Shown one piece after another: positions 56,468 through 64,000 of a DNA stretch of 64,000 bases. Location of the stretch: assembly GCF_016653615.1 (NCBI RefSeq), contig NZ_CP067393.1:124001-188000 (forward strand), in the 5' to 3' direction. Below the pieces are notes generated by a model that ran no database searches, had not been told where the DNA came from, and saw nothing but the letters and a program-made list of their open reading frames with translations. Source of the DNA: Entomomonas asaccharolytica. GTDB taxonomy: Bacteria > Pseudomonadota > Gammaproteobacteria > Pseudomonadales > Pseudomonadaceae. A program made the translations under genes and the position numbers. The first letter of the stretch is position 1. Each line of letters begins with the position of its first letter.

Positions 56468-57085
56468 ATGTCTGCAAATAAGTTTATGGGGTTGTGTCAA
56501 AAAGCTTCTTTTTTAACCAGTGCTGCTAAGGTTGATCAGTGTCCAGCTGATGTGGGTTATGAAGTGGCATTTGCAGGTCGATCAAATGCAGGTAAATCAA
56601 GTGCTATTAATGCGTTAACCCATGCTAATCTAGCTAGAACCTCTAAAACACCTGGAAGAACGCAGTTAATTAACTTTTTTACAATTGATAATGAGCGTCG
56701 TTTTGTTGATTTACCTGGTTATGGTTATGCTAAAGTACCATTACCCTTAAAAGAGCATTGGCAAAAACATCTTGATGCTTATTTGTCTACCCGAGAAAGT
56801 TTAAAGGGCATTGTATTAATGATGGATATCCGTCATCCATTAACAGAGTTTGATAAAATGTTGTTGGATTGGGCTGATGCATCAGAAATGCCTGTACATA
56901 TTTTGCTCACTAAAGCTGATAAGCTCACTTTTGGAGCAGCAAAAACGGCTCTATTAAAAGTACAACAACAATTAGGCGATTATCAAAATATCTCTGTATC
57001 TATTCAACTTTTTTCCTCTATTAAGCGTCAAGGCCTAACTGAGGCATCAACGAAACTGCGACAATGGCTACACTTCGAGCCTTGA
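56468..57085 (+). CDS. engB: Ribosome biogenesis GTP-binding protein YsxC/EngB
   Basis: GTPase needed for late 50S assembly. The 205 residues hold G1 [12 protein letters not shown] (about 39), G2/G3 [14 protein letters not shown] and [12 protein letters not shown] (about 62-90), G4 LLTKADKL (about 147), and G5 FSSIKRQGL (about 180). Divergent from dsbA and monocistronic; a small hairpin (about 57152-57172) may mark its end. Confidence 0.95.
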   Translation: MSANKFMGLCQKASFLTSAAKVDQCPADVGYEVAFAGRSNAGKSSAINALTHANLARTSKTPGRTQLINFFTIDNERRFVDLPGYGYAKVPLPLKEHWQKHLDAYLSTRESLKGIVLMMDIRHPLTEFDKMLLDWADASEMPVHILLTKADKLTFGAAKTALLKVQQQLGDYQNISVSIQLFSSIKRQGLTEASTKLRQWLHFEP

Positions 57086-57313
57086 ATAAATCTGTTACAA
57101 TTGATTGTGGTAATTTTCCGTTTTGTGTTAGCAAGATGTGTAAATTCAATGTTTGAGTAGTCTCTGCTCAAATAAAACTAAGTGCTTAAAAGCTATTTAT
57201 TTTTCGTGTAACTGTTATTTATTTATCCAGCACAGTATGTGGTTACAAGGTTTAAAGAATAATAGATATACAAAAAAACAACAGTTTTTAAGTTGAAAAT
57301 AATGGTAAAGGCT

Positions 57314-57325
57314 CCTCTAAAGAGG
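57314..57325 (+). promoter_or_regulatory. Ribosome-binding site hairpin before cyoA
   Basis: CCTCT, AA and AGAGG form a 5-bp hairpin whose 3' arm contains GAGG, seven bases before the cyoA ATG. It could damp translation of the operon's first gene. The rest of the 247-base gap from engB is AT-rich with no gene and no clear Fur or Anr site. Confidence 0.35.
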
Positions 57326-57332
57326 TTGAGAG

Positions 57333-58292
57333 ATGAGAAATCGAAGATATCTGCGTTTGTTTACCATACCACTTCTGCTCTCCTTAGTACTATTAGGTGG
57401 GTGTGATGCGGCTTTGTTAAACCCTAAGGGATATATAGGTCATGAAATTAAAACGTTGATTATTATCTCAGTATGCTTAATGCTTATTGTGGTAATTCCA
57501 GCGATCTTTATGTCTTTATATTTTCCTTTTAAATACCGTGAAGGTAACAATGCAAAGTACTCTCCTGACTGGGATTTTTCAATGAAAATTGAAACCATGG
57601 TTTGGGGTGTACCTATTATTATCATTCTAATATTAGGTAGTTTAACTTATTACTATACTCACAAAGTTGAACCTTCTAATCCACTTCCTGCACATGTTTC
57701 TTCTGAGAAACAAATGACAATTCAGGTGGTAGCACTTAAATGGAAATGGTTGTTTATTTATCCAGAACAAGGCATTGCAACAGTTAACCAAGTTGTTTTC
57801 CCTGAGAAAACGCCTGTTAAGTTTGCAATCACTTCTGATACAACTATTACTTCTTTCTTCATTCCACAATTAGGTAGTCAAATCTATGCTATGGCTGGTA
57901 TGGAGACTAAGTTACATTTAATGGCTGATGAGCCAGGTGTATTCCAAGGTACGGCAGCTAACTTTATTGGTTATGGTTATTCGTATATGTTGTTCAAAGC
58001 TGTATCAAAAACCAGAGCTGATTTTGATGCATGGGTTGCAGATGTTAAATCTGGTCAAGCAAAAGATCAGGTAACAGGTGACAGTGTTAATGTGAGTTCT
58101 TTAACACCAGCAGCATATCAAGCGTTTAGATTGAAAGAAAACAGGGCATCGTTTGAGCCAGTTGCTTTCTATAACTTGACTCCTAGCCAATATGGTAAGG
58201 ATGGATTATTTGAAGATATTCTTGAATCTTATATTCCAGAACCTAAACCACAGGCAGCTTCTCATCAATCAGCATCTGTTGGAGGTCACTAA
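57333..58292 (+). CDS. cyoA: Cytochrome o ubiquinol oxidase subunit II
   Basis: Subunit II of the proton-pumping quinol oxidase in the inner membrane. The 319 residues have a lipoprotein signal ending in LLGGC (Cys about 24), two membrane helices (about 42-65 and 85-108), and a periplasmic cupredoxin domain (about 125-235). The Cu-A ligands of cytochrome c oxidases are absent, as expected for a quinol oxidase. It is first in cyoABCDE; cyoB begins two bases after its stop. Confidence 0.96.
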   Translation: MRNRRYLRLFTIPLLLSLVLLGGCDAALLNPKGYIGHEIKTLIIISVCLMLIVVIPAIFMSLYFPFKYREGNNAKYSPDWDFSMKIETMVWGVPIIIILILGSLTYYYTHKVEPSNPLPAHVSSEKQMTIQVVALKWKWLFIYPEQGIATVNQVVFPEKTPVKFAITSDTTITSFFIPQLGSQIYAMAGMETKLHLMADEPGVFQGTAANFIGYGYSYMLFKAVSKTRADFDAWVADVKSGQAKDQVTGDSVNVSSLTPAAYQAFRLKENRASFEPVAFYNLTPSQYGKDGLFEDILESYIPEPKPQAASHQSASVGGH

Positions 58293-58294
58293 TT

Positions 58295-60349
58295 ATGTCG
58301 GGTTTTCATAGTGGAGACTTAAATCCAGACAAATATAATAACCTCACAGGTTATTTGTCGCTGGATGCAATTCCAACAAACGAACCTATCGTTATGTGGA
58401 CGATTGGTGTCGTTCTTGTTTTAGGAGTTGTTGCATTAGCTTTAATTACTTTCATGGGTTGGTGGAAACCACTCTGGAAGGATTGGTTGACTTCTGTTGA
58501 CCATAAGAAAATTGGTATCATGTATATCGTGGTATCTGTGTTAATGTTGGTACGTGGTTTTGCTGATGCGTTAATGATGCGTACTCATCAAGCAATGGCT
58601 GCTGCTACCCCCCATGTGGATGGTGTAACAGCTGGTTATTTACCACCTGACCACTACAACCAAATTTTCACTGCCCATGGTGTGATCATGATTTTCTTCA
58701 TGGCTACTCCATTATTGTTTGGTTTAATGAATATTCTTTTACCACAACAAATTGGTGCACGTGACGTTGCTTTCCCATTCTTAAATAACTTCGGTTTCTG
58801 GTTAACAGTTGCTGGCGTTATCGTTTGTAACATCTCTTTAGGTGTGGGTGATTTCGCAACGGGTGGTTGGTTAGCTTATGCCCCTGAAATGGGACTGGAG
58901 GGAGCGCCTACTGTAGGTATGAATTACTACCTGTGGAGTTTGCAGCTTTCTGGTGTGGCGACGACAATTGGTGCAATTAACTTTATTGTTACTATTTTCA
59001 AAATGCGTGCGCCAGGCATGACTTTAATGCAAATGCCTATTTTCACTTGGACATGTCTTGCTGCTAATATTTTAGCTGCTTGTATTTTCCCAATCTTAAC
59101 TGTTGCTTATGCATTATTAACGTTAGATCGTTATTTCGATTACCACTTCTTCACCAATCATATGGGTGGTAACGCGAAAATGTATATCAACTTAGTATGG
59201 GCATGGGGTCACCCTGAAGTATACTTCTTAGTATTACCTGCATTTGGTATTTACTCTGAAATTGTGCCTGTATTCTCTGGTAAACCACTATTCGGCTATA
59301 AAACAATGGTTTATGCGACAGTAGCAATCATTGTACTTAGTCTTTTAGTATGGGGTCACCACTTCTTCACCATGGGTGCTGGCGGTAACGTTAATGCCTT
59401 CTTTGGTGTTATGACGATGATTATTGCCATTCCAACGGGTGTGAAAGTATTCAACTGGATCTTCACCATGTATGAAGGTCGAGTCCGCTTTACATCACCT
59501 ATGTATTGGATTGTTGGTGCATTAGTTACGTTCACTATCGGTGGTATGACAGGTGTTATGTTATCTGTTCCTCCTATCGATTTCGTGGTACATAACAGTT
59601 TATTCTTAGTAGCTCACTTCCATAACACTATTATTGGTGGTGTGGTATTTGGTTACTTAGCAGGTGTTGTATTCTGGTTCCCTAAATGGTTTGGCTTCAA
59701 AATGAACGAGAAGTTAGGCAAATGTGCATTCTGGGGATGGTTGATTGGTTTCTACTTATCATTCATGCCATTATACGCATTAGGCTTTATGGGCTTAACT
59801 CGTCGTATGAGTCAATTCCAAACAACTGAATATGCTACCTATTTCATTATTGCAATGATTGGTTCATTCTTTATCTTAATCGGTACAGTATGTTTAATCC
59901 TTTCATTACTTGTAGGTATTATTCAACGTAACCAAACTCGTGACTTAACAGGTGATTCATGGGGCGATGGTCGTTCTTTAGAATGGTCTATTTCTTCTCC
60001 ACCTCCTATTTATAACTTTGCTGTTATTCCAAAAATTTATGGTATCGATGCATTCCATAAGTTAAAAGAAAAAGGTGAAGCTTATAAACGTCCTGAGAAA
60101 TATGAAGCGATTCATATGCCTAAGAATACAGGTGTAGGTACTATTATTGGCATTCTAACTGCTATATGGGGATTTGCTATTGTTTGGCATATCTGGTGGT
60201 TAACTATCGTTGGATTTGGTCTAGCAGTATTGACCTATATTATCTATACATTCAGCGATGACACTGACTACTATATTCCTGCAGAAGAAGTAGAACGCAT
60301 CGAAAATGAACGTTTTGAGAATTTAGCAAAGGCAGGTATTAAGTCATGA
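58295..60349 (+). CDS. cyoB: Cytochrome o ubiquinol oxidase subunit I
   Basis: Catalytic haem-copper subunit that reduces oxygen and pumps protons. The 684 residues contain about fifteen membrane helices. Haem ligand His is in [15 protein letters not shown] (about 130). The Cu-B histidine and cross-linked Tyr lie in [15 protein letters not shown] (about 305), and WGHHFFTMG follows. High-spin and low-spin haem ligands are in [11 protein letters not shown] (about 445). It overlaps cyoC by four bases (ATGA). Confidence 0.97.
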   Translation: MSGFHSGDLNPDKYNNLTGYLSLDAIPTNEPIVMWTIGVVLVLGVVALALITFMGWWKPLWKDWLTSVDHKKIGIMYIVVSVLMLVRGFADALMMRTHQAMAAATPHVDGVTAGYLPPDHYNQIFTAHGVIMIFFMATPLLFGLMNILLPQQIGARDVAFPFLNNFGFWLTVAGVIVCNISLGVGDFATGGWLAYAPEMGLEGAPTVGMNYYLWSLQLSGVATTIGAINFIVTIFKMRAPGMTLMQMPIFTWTCLAANILAACIFPILTVAYALLTLDRYFDYHFFTNHMGGNAKMYINLVWAWGHPEVYFLVLPAFGIYSEIVPVFSGKPLFGYKTMVYATVAIIVLSLLVWGHHFFTMGAGGNVNAFFGVMTMIIAIPTGVKVFNWIFTMYEGRVRFTSPMYWIVGALVTFTIGGMTGVMLSVPPIDFVVHNSLFLVAHFHNTIIGGVVFGYLAGVVFWFPKWFGFKMNEKLGKCAFWGWLIGFYLSFMPLYALGFMGLTRRMSQFQTTEYATYFIIAMIGSFFILIGTVCLILSLLVGIIQRNQTRDLTGDSWGDGRSLEWSISSPPPIYNFAVIPKIYGIDAFHKLKEKGEAYKRPEKYEAIHMPKNTGVGTIIGILTAIWGFAIVWHIWWLTIVGFGLAVLTYIIYTFSDDTDYYIPAEEVERIENERFENLAKAGIKS

Positions 60350-61014
60350 CAACTGATACTTTGAAAAATCCTGTGCATGGAGCAGAGCATGGTCATCATG
60401 ATCATGACTCTAGTTCTATAACAATTTTCGGTTTTTGGATATATATTCTTACCGATTTAATGATCTTTGGTTGTTTGTTTGCCGTGTATGCTACTCTTGA
60501 TCCATCTTATGGAGTGGCGATGTATTTTCCATCAATGGTAAATGCAGCAGGTCAAACCGTACCATTCAATGCTAAAGAACTGTTTGAACTACCATTTGTA
60601 TTAACTGAAACGTTTATCTTACTGTTCAGTAGTATTACTTATGGTTTTGCAATGGTTGCTGCTCACAAAAATAATAAAGGCCAAGTAATGTCTTGGTTAT
60701 TAATTACTTTTGTATTAGGTGCAGCGTTCATTAGCATGGAAGTGTATGAGTTCCATCACCTAGTAGCAATGGGTAATGGTCCAAGCACTAATGCAACTAT
60801 GTCTGCGTTCTTCACTTTAGTGGGAACTCACGGATTGCACGTAACTTGTGGTCTAGTGTGGATGTTAGTGATGATTGCTCAAGTAGCAGGTAAAGGTTTA
60901 ACTAATAAAGTTAATACACGTTTATCTTGCTTAAGCTTATTCTGGCACTTCTTAGACATTGTTTGGATTTGTGTATTTACTTTCGTTTACTTGAAAGCAT
61001 ACGCTTCATTTTAA
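60346..61014 (+). CDS. cyoC: Cytochrome o ubiquinol oxidase subunit III
   Basis: A 222-residue integral subunit III with five membrane helices, typical of CyoC, which lacks the first two helices of larger CoxC proteins. Signatures are [15 protein letters not shown] (about 29), [16 protein letters not shown] (about 132) and [17 protein letters not shown] (about 160). The N terminus is His-rich ([12 protein letters not shown]). It starts within the cyoB stop, and cyoD follows after 11 bases. Confidence 0.96.
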   Translation: MTTDTLKNPVHGAEHGHHDHDSSSITIFGFWIYILTDLMIFGCLFAVYATLDPSYGVAMYFPSMVNAAGQTVPFNAKELFELPFVLTETFILLFSSITYGFAMVAAHKNNKGQVMSWLLITFVLGAAFISMEVYEFHHLVAMGNGPSTNATMSAFFTLVGTHGLHVTCGLVWMLVMIAQVAGKGLTNKVNTRLSCLSLFWHFLDIVWICVFTFVYLKAYASF

Positions 61015-61025
61015 GGAGTTATGTA

Positions 61026-61388
61026 ATGAGTGATCATAATACATCATCAGGACATGGCACAGTATCAAGCTATTTAGTTGGCTTTGTATTAGCTGTCATT
61101 TTAACAGTTATTCCATTTTATATGGCGATGACTGGTACTCCTAATTTCTTTATATTAGTAGTATTTGCTGTAGTGCAAGTAATTGTGCATGTTGTATGTT
61201 TCTTACATATTGACTATTCACAACCACAGCGTTGGCATTTGATGACCTTTATCTTTGCTGTAGCAACAATTCTCATAATTGTTATTGGCTCAGTATGGGT
61301 AATGGAAAACTCAATGAAGAATATGATGAGTGATAAACAACATCATAGCATGCAAATGATGCATCAGAGCATGAGCACAGATAAGTAA
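61026..61388 (+). CDS. cyoD: Cytochrome o ubiquinol oxidase subunit IV
   Basis: A 120-residue small subunit with three membrane helices (about 15-38, 42-65, 78-100). CyoD features are [19 protein letters not shown] and [12 protein letters not shown]. It begins at the ATG at 61026 behind AAGGAG (61012-61017); longer in-frame ATGs would overlap cyoC and are unlikely. The C-terminal tail is Met/His-rich ([12 protein letters not shown]), an oddity that could bind metal such as copper; this is speculation. Confidence 0.95.
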   Translation: MSDHNTSSGHGTVSSYLVGFVLAVILTVIPFYMAMTGTPNFFILVVFAVVQVIVHVVCFLHIDYSQPQRWHLMTFIFAVATILIIVIGSVWVMENSMKNMMSDKQHHSMQMMHQSMSTDK

Positions 61389-61401
61389 GAGGTATACTAC
61401 A

Positions 61402-62262
61402 ATGCTAAAGAAGTATTTGCTTATCACTAAACCAGGCATCATTTTTGGTAATTTGATTGCTGTTATTGGTGGATTCTTTTTGGCTTCTCAAGGTCACTTT
61501 GATTTCGCTAAATTGGTGGCCGTGATGATCGGTACTTCTTTAGTTGTAGCATCGGGTTGTGTCTTTAACAATTATGTTGATAGAGATATTGATTCAATGA
61601 TGGAGCGTACCAAGAACCGTGTGATGGTAAAGGGTTTAATTTCTCCTACCATCGCACTTATCTATGCAACAGCTTTAGGTGTTGCAGGTGCGCTTACTCT
61701 TCACTTTTTTACTAATGATCTTGCATTAGGCTTTGCCATTATGGGCTTTGTTGTTTATGTAGGATTGTACACCCTTTATTTTAAAAGAAATTCTGAGTAT
61801 GGCACTATTATTGGTAGCCTATCAGGAGCCGCACCGCCAGTAATCGGCTATTGTGCAGCCAGTGGACAGTTTGATTTAGGTGCAGCTATTTTGTTATTAA
61901 TTTTCTGCTTATGGCAAATGCCTCATTCTTATGCCATAGCGATCTTCCGTTTTAGTGATTATAAGGCAGCTGAAATACCTGTACTGCCAGTAAAACGCGG
62001 TATTAACATTGCTAAACGTCATATTGTAGGTTATATCGTAGCCTTCGCTGCTGCGGCTGTATCATTGTATATCTGTGATTACGCAGGTATTGGCTTTTTA
62101 ATAGTCACAGGTTTAATCAGTGTTTATTGGTTATTTATTGCTGTTAAAGACTATAGTAAAGCAAATGAAGTACAGTGGGCTAAACGACTATTTATGATCT
62201 CTATTCTTGCCATTACTGTATTAAGTGTAATGATGTCTTTTGAAGTTAATTGGGTGCAATAA
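61402..62262 (+). CDS. cyoE: Protohaem IX farnesyltransferase (haem O synthase)
   Basis: UbiA-type prenyltransferase that adds farnesyl to haem B, making the haem O used by CyoB. The 286 residues have nine hydrophobic segments. The prenyl diphosphate motifs are [18 protein letters not shown] (about 54-71) and the second acidic region around [16 protein letters not shown] (about 190). It is last in the operon; a weak hairpin terminator follows at 62341. Confidence 0.96.
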   Translation: MLKKYLLITKPGIIFGNLIAVIGGFFLASQGHFDFAKLVAVMIGTSLVVASGCVFNNYVDRDIDSMMERTKNRVMVKGLISPTIALIYATALGVAGALTLHFFTNDLALGFAIMGFVVYVGLYTLYFKRNSEYGTIIGSLSGAAPPVIGYCAASGQFDLGAAILLLIFCLWQMPHSYAIAIFRFSDYKAAEIPVLPVKRGINIAKRHIVGYIVAFAAAAVSLYICDYAGIGFLIVTGLISVYWLFIAVKDYSKANEVQWAKRLFMISILAITVLSVMMSFEVNWVQ

Positions 62263-62340
62263 TTTAAAGCATTTGAGAACTTTTCTTTCAATATATAATA
62301 GTCTTATATATTTTTATATAGCTATCTTTTCTATTTGACT

Positions 62341-62360
62341 ACCAAGCTTTTGGTTGTTTT
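62341..62360 (+). terminator. Possible terminator of the cyo operon
   Basis: ACCAA, loop GCTT and TTGGT form a short 5-bp stem (62341-62354) followed by TGTTTT. It lies between cyoE and the ribB riboswitch. The stem is weak, so some read-through is possible. Confidence 0.45.
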
Positions 62361-62392
62361 CATTTTTTATAAATAAGCGTATTATAAAAAAG

Positions 62393-62534
62393 TCTTCAGG
62401 GCGGGGCGAAATTCCCCACCGGCGGTAAATCTATCACAGATAAGCCCGCGAGCGCTTTGTTATGATCGTTGTAAGAAAGGCAGCTGATTTGGTTAAAATC
62501 CAAAGCCGACGGTTACAGTCCGGATGAAAGAAGA
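62393..62534 (+). promoter_or_regulatory. FMN riboswitch (RFN element) upstream of ribB
   Basis: The conserved RFN core is intact: GGGCGGGGCGAAATTCCCC, then ACCGGCGGTAAAT, AGCCCGCGAGCG, and near the 3' side AAAGCCGACGGTTACAGTCC followed by GGATGAAAG. The outer P1 stem is TCTTC (62393-62397) with GAAGA (62530-62534). FMN binding lowers ribB expression. A TATTAT -10 element at 62380-62385 would start the transcript just before it. Confidence 0.97.
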
Positions 62535-62734
62535 TGCATCTCAGCAATATTAGATTCATTGCTAAACAATTTTAGATGAGGTGAATGCATAGTTGTTCAT
62601 CAGCATATAAAGGTGTAGAGCAATAGATACAGTTGTTGTTCTGTAGCTTTTGGCTGTGGGAACAATAGTTCTTATAGTCATGCCCTGAAACGTTTATCGC
62701 CCATTTTTAATATTATTTGCGAGGAGCGTTTCAA
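62535..62734 (+). promoter_or_regulatory. ribB leader: riboswitch expression platform
   Basis: Two hundred bases separate the aptamer from ribB. Proximal pairing: AGCAAT (62543-62548) with ATTGCT, nested in TGCATC...GATG/ATGCA. Distal pairing: GAAACG (62687-62692) with CGTTTC (62727-62732) and CGC (62698-62700) with GCG (62719-62721). The distal stem places the ribosome-binding site GAGGAG (62721-62726) within its 3' arm, so control of translation start is likely. No strong intrinsic terminator is seen. Confidence 0.6.
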
Positions 62735-63409
62735 ATGTTAACTTTTTTACATGATTTTCCAAGAATAGCTGCTGCTATAAATGCTTATCAGCAAGGCTTG
62801 CCTGTATTACTATTAGACGACAATTATCGTGAGGATGAAGCGGATATTGTGGCGGCGGCTGAAAATATTAGTATAGAAACTATGGCGCTAATGATTCGTG
62901 AAGGAAGTGGTATTGTTTGTCTTTGTTTAACAGAGCAAATAGCAGATGAACTAGCCTTAATGCCAATGGTTGCTAATAATCAATCACGTTATCAGACAGC
63001 TTTTACTGTTTCTATAGAGGCAAAAGAAGGCGTTTCAACAGGTGTATCAGCTAAAGATAGAGTCACCACTATTCAAGCAGCTTTATCTTCTAATGATCAA
63101 CATAGAAATATAGTAAGCCCTGGCCATATATTTCCATTACGTGCAAGACAAGGTGGAGTATTAGAGCGTCGTGGTCATACCGAAGGCTCAGTGGATATTG
63201 CTTGGCTAGCAGGTTTAAAACCAGCAGCCGTATTATGTGAGCTAACTAATGCTGATGGTACTATGGCTAAAGGGCAGCAAGTAGAGGATTTTGCAAAGTT
63301 GCATAATATACCCATATTAACGATAGAAGAATTAGTGCAGTATTTTCTATTAATACAAACTCGGCAGACTCATCAGCAACCAATAGCAGCAAAATCAGTG
63401 GTGGTTTAA
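62735..63409 (+). CDS. ribB: 3,4-dihydroxy-2-butanone 4-phosphate synthase
   Basis: Makes the four-carbon precursor of riboflavin from ribulose 5-phosphate. The 224 residues cover the single DHBP synthase domain without a RibA extension. The acidic metal site appears as LLDDNYREDEADIV (about 30-43), a variant of the DDENREDEAD loop. HGHTE-type His/Glu residues are in ERRGHTEGSVDIAWLAG (about 148), and the protein has CELTNADGTMA. The ATG at 62735, eight bases after GAGGAG, is preferred over a TTG at 62717 that lies before the ribosome-binding site. Controlled by the upstream FMN riboswitch. Confidence 0.96.
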   Translation: MLTFLHDFPRIAAAINAYQQGLPVLLLDDNYREDEADIVAAAENISIETMALMIREGSGIVCLCLTEQIADELALMPMVANNQSRYQTAFTVSIEAKEGVSTGVSAKDRVTTIQAALSSNDQHRNIVSPGHIFPLRARQGGVLERRGHTEGSVDIAWLAGLKPAAVLCELTNADGTMAKGQQVEDFAKLHNIPILTIEELVQYFLLIQTRQTHQQPIAAKSVVV

Positions 63410-63439
63410 ACTACGACCAAAAATATTAATCATTAGTTT

Positions 63440-63471
63440 ATATCCCTACTTTTATTAAGTAGGGATATTTT
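63440..63471 (+). terminator. Rho-independent terminator after ribB
   Basis: Perfect 12-base arms ATATCCCTACTT (63440-63451) and AAGTAGGGATAT (63457-63468) around a 5-base loop, followed by a short T run. The remaining 190 bases before the MFS gene hold no gene I can support. Confidence 0.8.
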
Positions 63472-63657
63472 ATAAATTTTAGTCAATTATAAAGGTATTG
63501 ATAGCAATAGATGGCTAGGTAAATAATAGCTTTTCATGTATAGTTAGCAGCTTTCACATAATTTATTTTGAGAAAGGTATGTGATAGGAATAATTTCTAA
63601 ATAATACATCCTATAATCGCTTTCTGTTTTCTATGATATTACCTTGAGAAGTACCCT

Positions 63658-64000
63658 ATGTCGTCAACAAATCACCCTGTTGAGCAAATGAATCCAACAG
63701 AAATTCGCGCAACCTTTGGTTTATCCTTAGTGTTTGCATTCCGAATGTTGGGGATGTTTATGGTATTGCCTGTGATGGCAATATATGGACAGTCTTTGCA
63801 AGGTGCAACACCTGTCTTGATTGGCTTGGCTGTAGGTGCATATGGCTATACGCAAGCACTGCTACAAATACCTTTAGGGATAATTTCTGACCGCGTGGGT
63901 CGACTACCTATTATTTTAATTGGGTTGTTATTATTTCTGTTAGGCAGTATTGTTGCTGCTATGTCTGATACTATTTGGGGTGTGTTAATTGGTCGTGTTT
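63658..64000 (+). CDS. MFS transporter, 3'-truncated by the window edge
   Basis: The first 114 residues of a major facilitator superfamily transporter. After a short cytoplasmic start (MSSTNHPVEQMNPTEIRATF), helices begin with FGLSLVFAFRMLGMFMVLPV and continue through LIGLAVGAYGYTQALLQIP. The motif A loop between helices 2 and 3 is present as GIISDRVGRLPI. It resembles the YajR-like drug/metabolite group found next to ssb and uvrA in pseudomonads; the substrate is unknown. Confidence 0.85.
   Translation, partial: MSSTNHPVEQMNPTEIRATFGLSLVFAFRMLGMFMVLPVMAIYGQSLQGATPVLIGLAVGAYGYTQALLQIPLGIISDRVGRLPIILIGLLLFLLGSIVAAMSDTIWGVLIGRV

Overview
The window looks like chromosomal core DNA from a low-GC gammaproteobacterium of the Pseudomonadales. 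Fur has the pseudomonad form, lacking the CxxC pairs of E. coli Fur. Other markers are the order miaB-phoH-ybeY-corC-lnt, ratA-rnfH convergent with bamE next to fur, hemF-aroE, DUF1820 and DUF2066 proteins, and a PrrF-type small RNA. The base composition is strikingly AT-rich, which within this group recalls insect-associated genera such as Entomomonas. That genus assignment is an inference from gene content. No phage, insertion sequence, CRISPR array, tRNA or rRNA was found.

Layout. 1-5.8 kb: the 3' part of valS, then a tandem pair of exported DUF4140/DUF4139 proteins. 5.8-9.9 kb: aspA with a divergent LysR regulator, a Sel1-repeat protein, a DUF1820 protein and thioredoxin. 10-16.4 kb: miaB, phoH, ybeY, corC, lnt and a polyphosphate kinase 2. 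16.4-25.1 kb: a DUF2066 protein, gltS, purM-purN, a DUF3108 protein, a small lipoprotein, an amino-acid permease, ratA-rnfH, bamE and fur. 25.3-29.2 kb: cstA-ybdD, a yjiA-type GTPase and a chagasin-like lipoprotein. 29.2-37 kb: pagL, a DUF2628 protein, prfB-lysS (prfB needs its programmed +1 frameshift), fumC, a Fur-controlled PrrF-like sRNA, and hemF-aroE. 37-42.9 kb: a small accessory block (DUF4031 protein, AlkD-like protein, orphan HsdR-like helicase-nuclease) followed by yicC. 43-46 kb: a MocR-type regulator divergent from pdxS-pdxT. 46-52.5 kb: an outer-membrane protein, then a complete 2-aminoethylphosphonate (AEP) uptake and degradation operon behind a Pho-box-like promoter. 52.7-57.1 kb: lpxO, an AmiD-like amidase, an endonuclease/phosphatase-family protein, dsbA and engB. 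57.3-62.3 kb: cyoABCDE. 62.4-64 kb: an FMN riboswitch and ribB, then the start of an MFS transporter.

How the parts work together. Iron: Fur at 24.7 kb probably represses the sRNA at 35.1 kb, whose promoter is covered by a near-consensus Fur box; the sRNA lies upstream of and divergent from fumC, the iron-independent fumarase. Phosphorus: the AEP operon imports AEP (binding protein, ATPase, fused permease), transaminates it (PhnW) and cleaves the C-P bond (PhnX), so it supplies phosphate, carbon and nitrogen. Cofactors: PLP is made by the DXP-independent PdxST enzyme under a PdxR-type regulator, and riboflavin synthesis is controlled by an FMN riboswitch with a long leader that can pair over the ribB ribosome-binding site. 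Envelope: Lnt, BamE, PagL, LpxO, DsbA and AmiD serve lipoprotein maturation, outer-membrane assembly, lipid A remodelling and wall recycling.

The observations most worth following up are the unannotated PrrF-like sRNA, a roughly 106-bp intergenic repeat present three times with short terminal inverted repeats in two copies, the Pho-box-like AEP promoter, the orphan HsdR-like gene, and several operator-like repeats (gltS, aspA/LysR, pdxR/pdxS). All positions of motifs and hairpins were read by eye.
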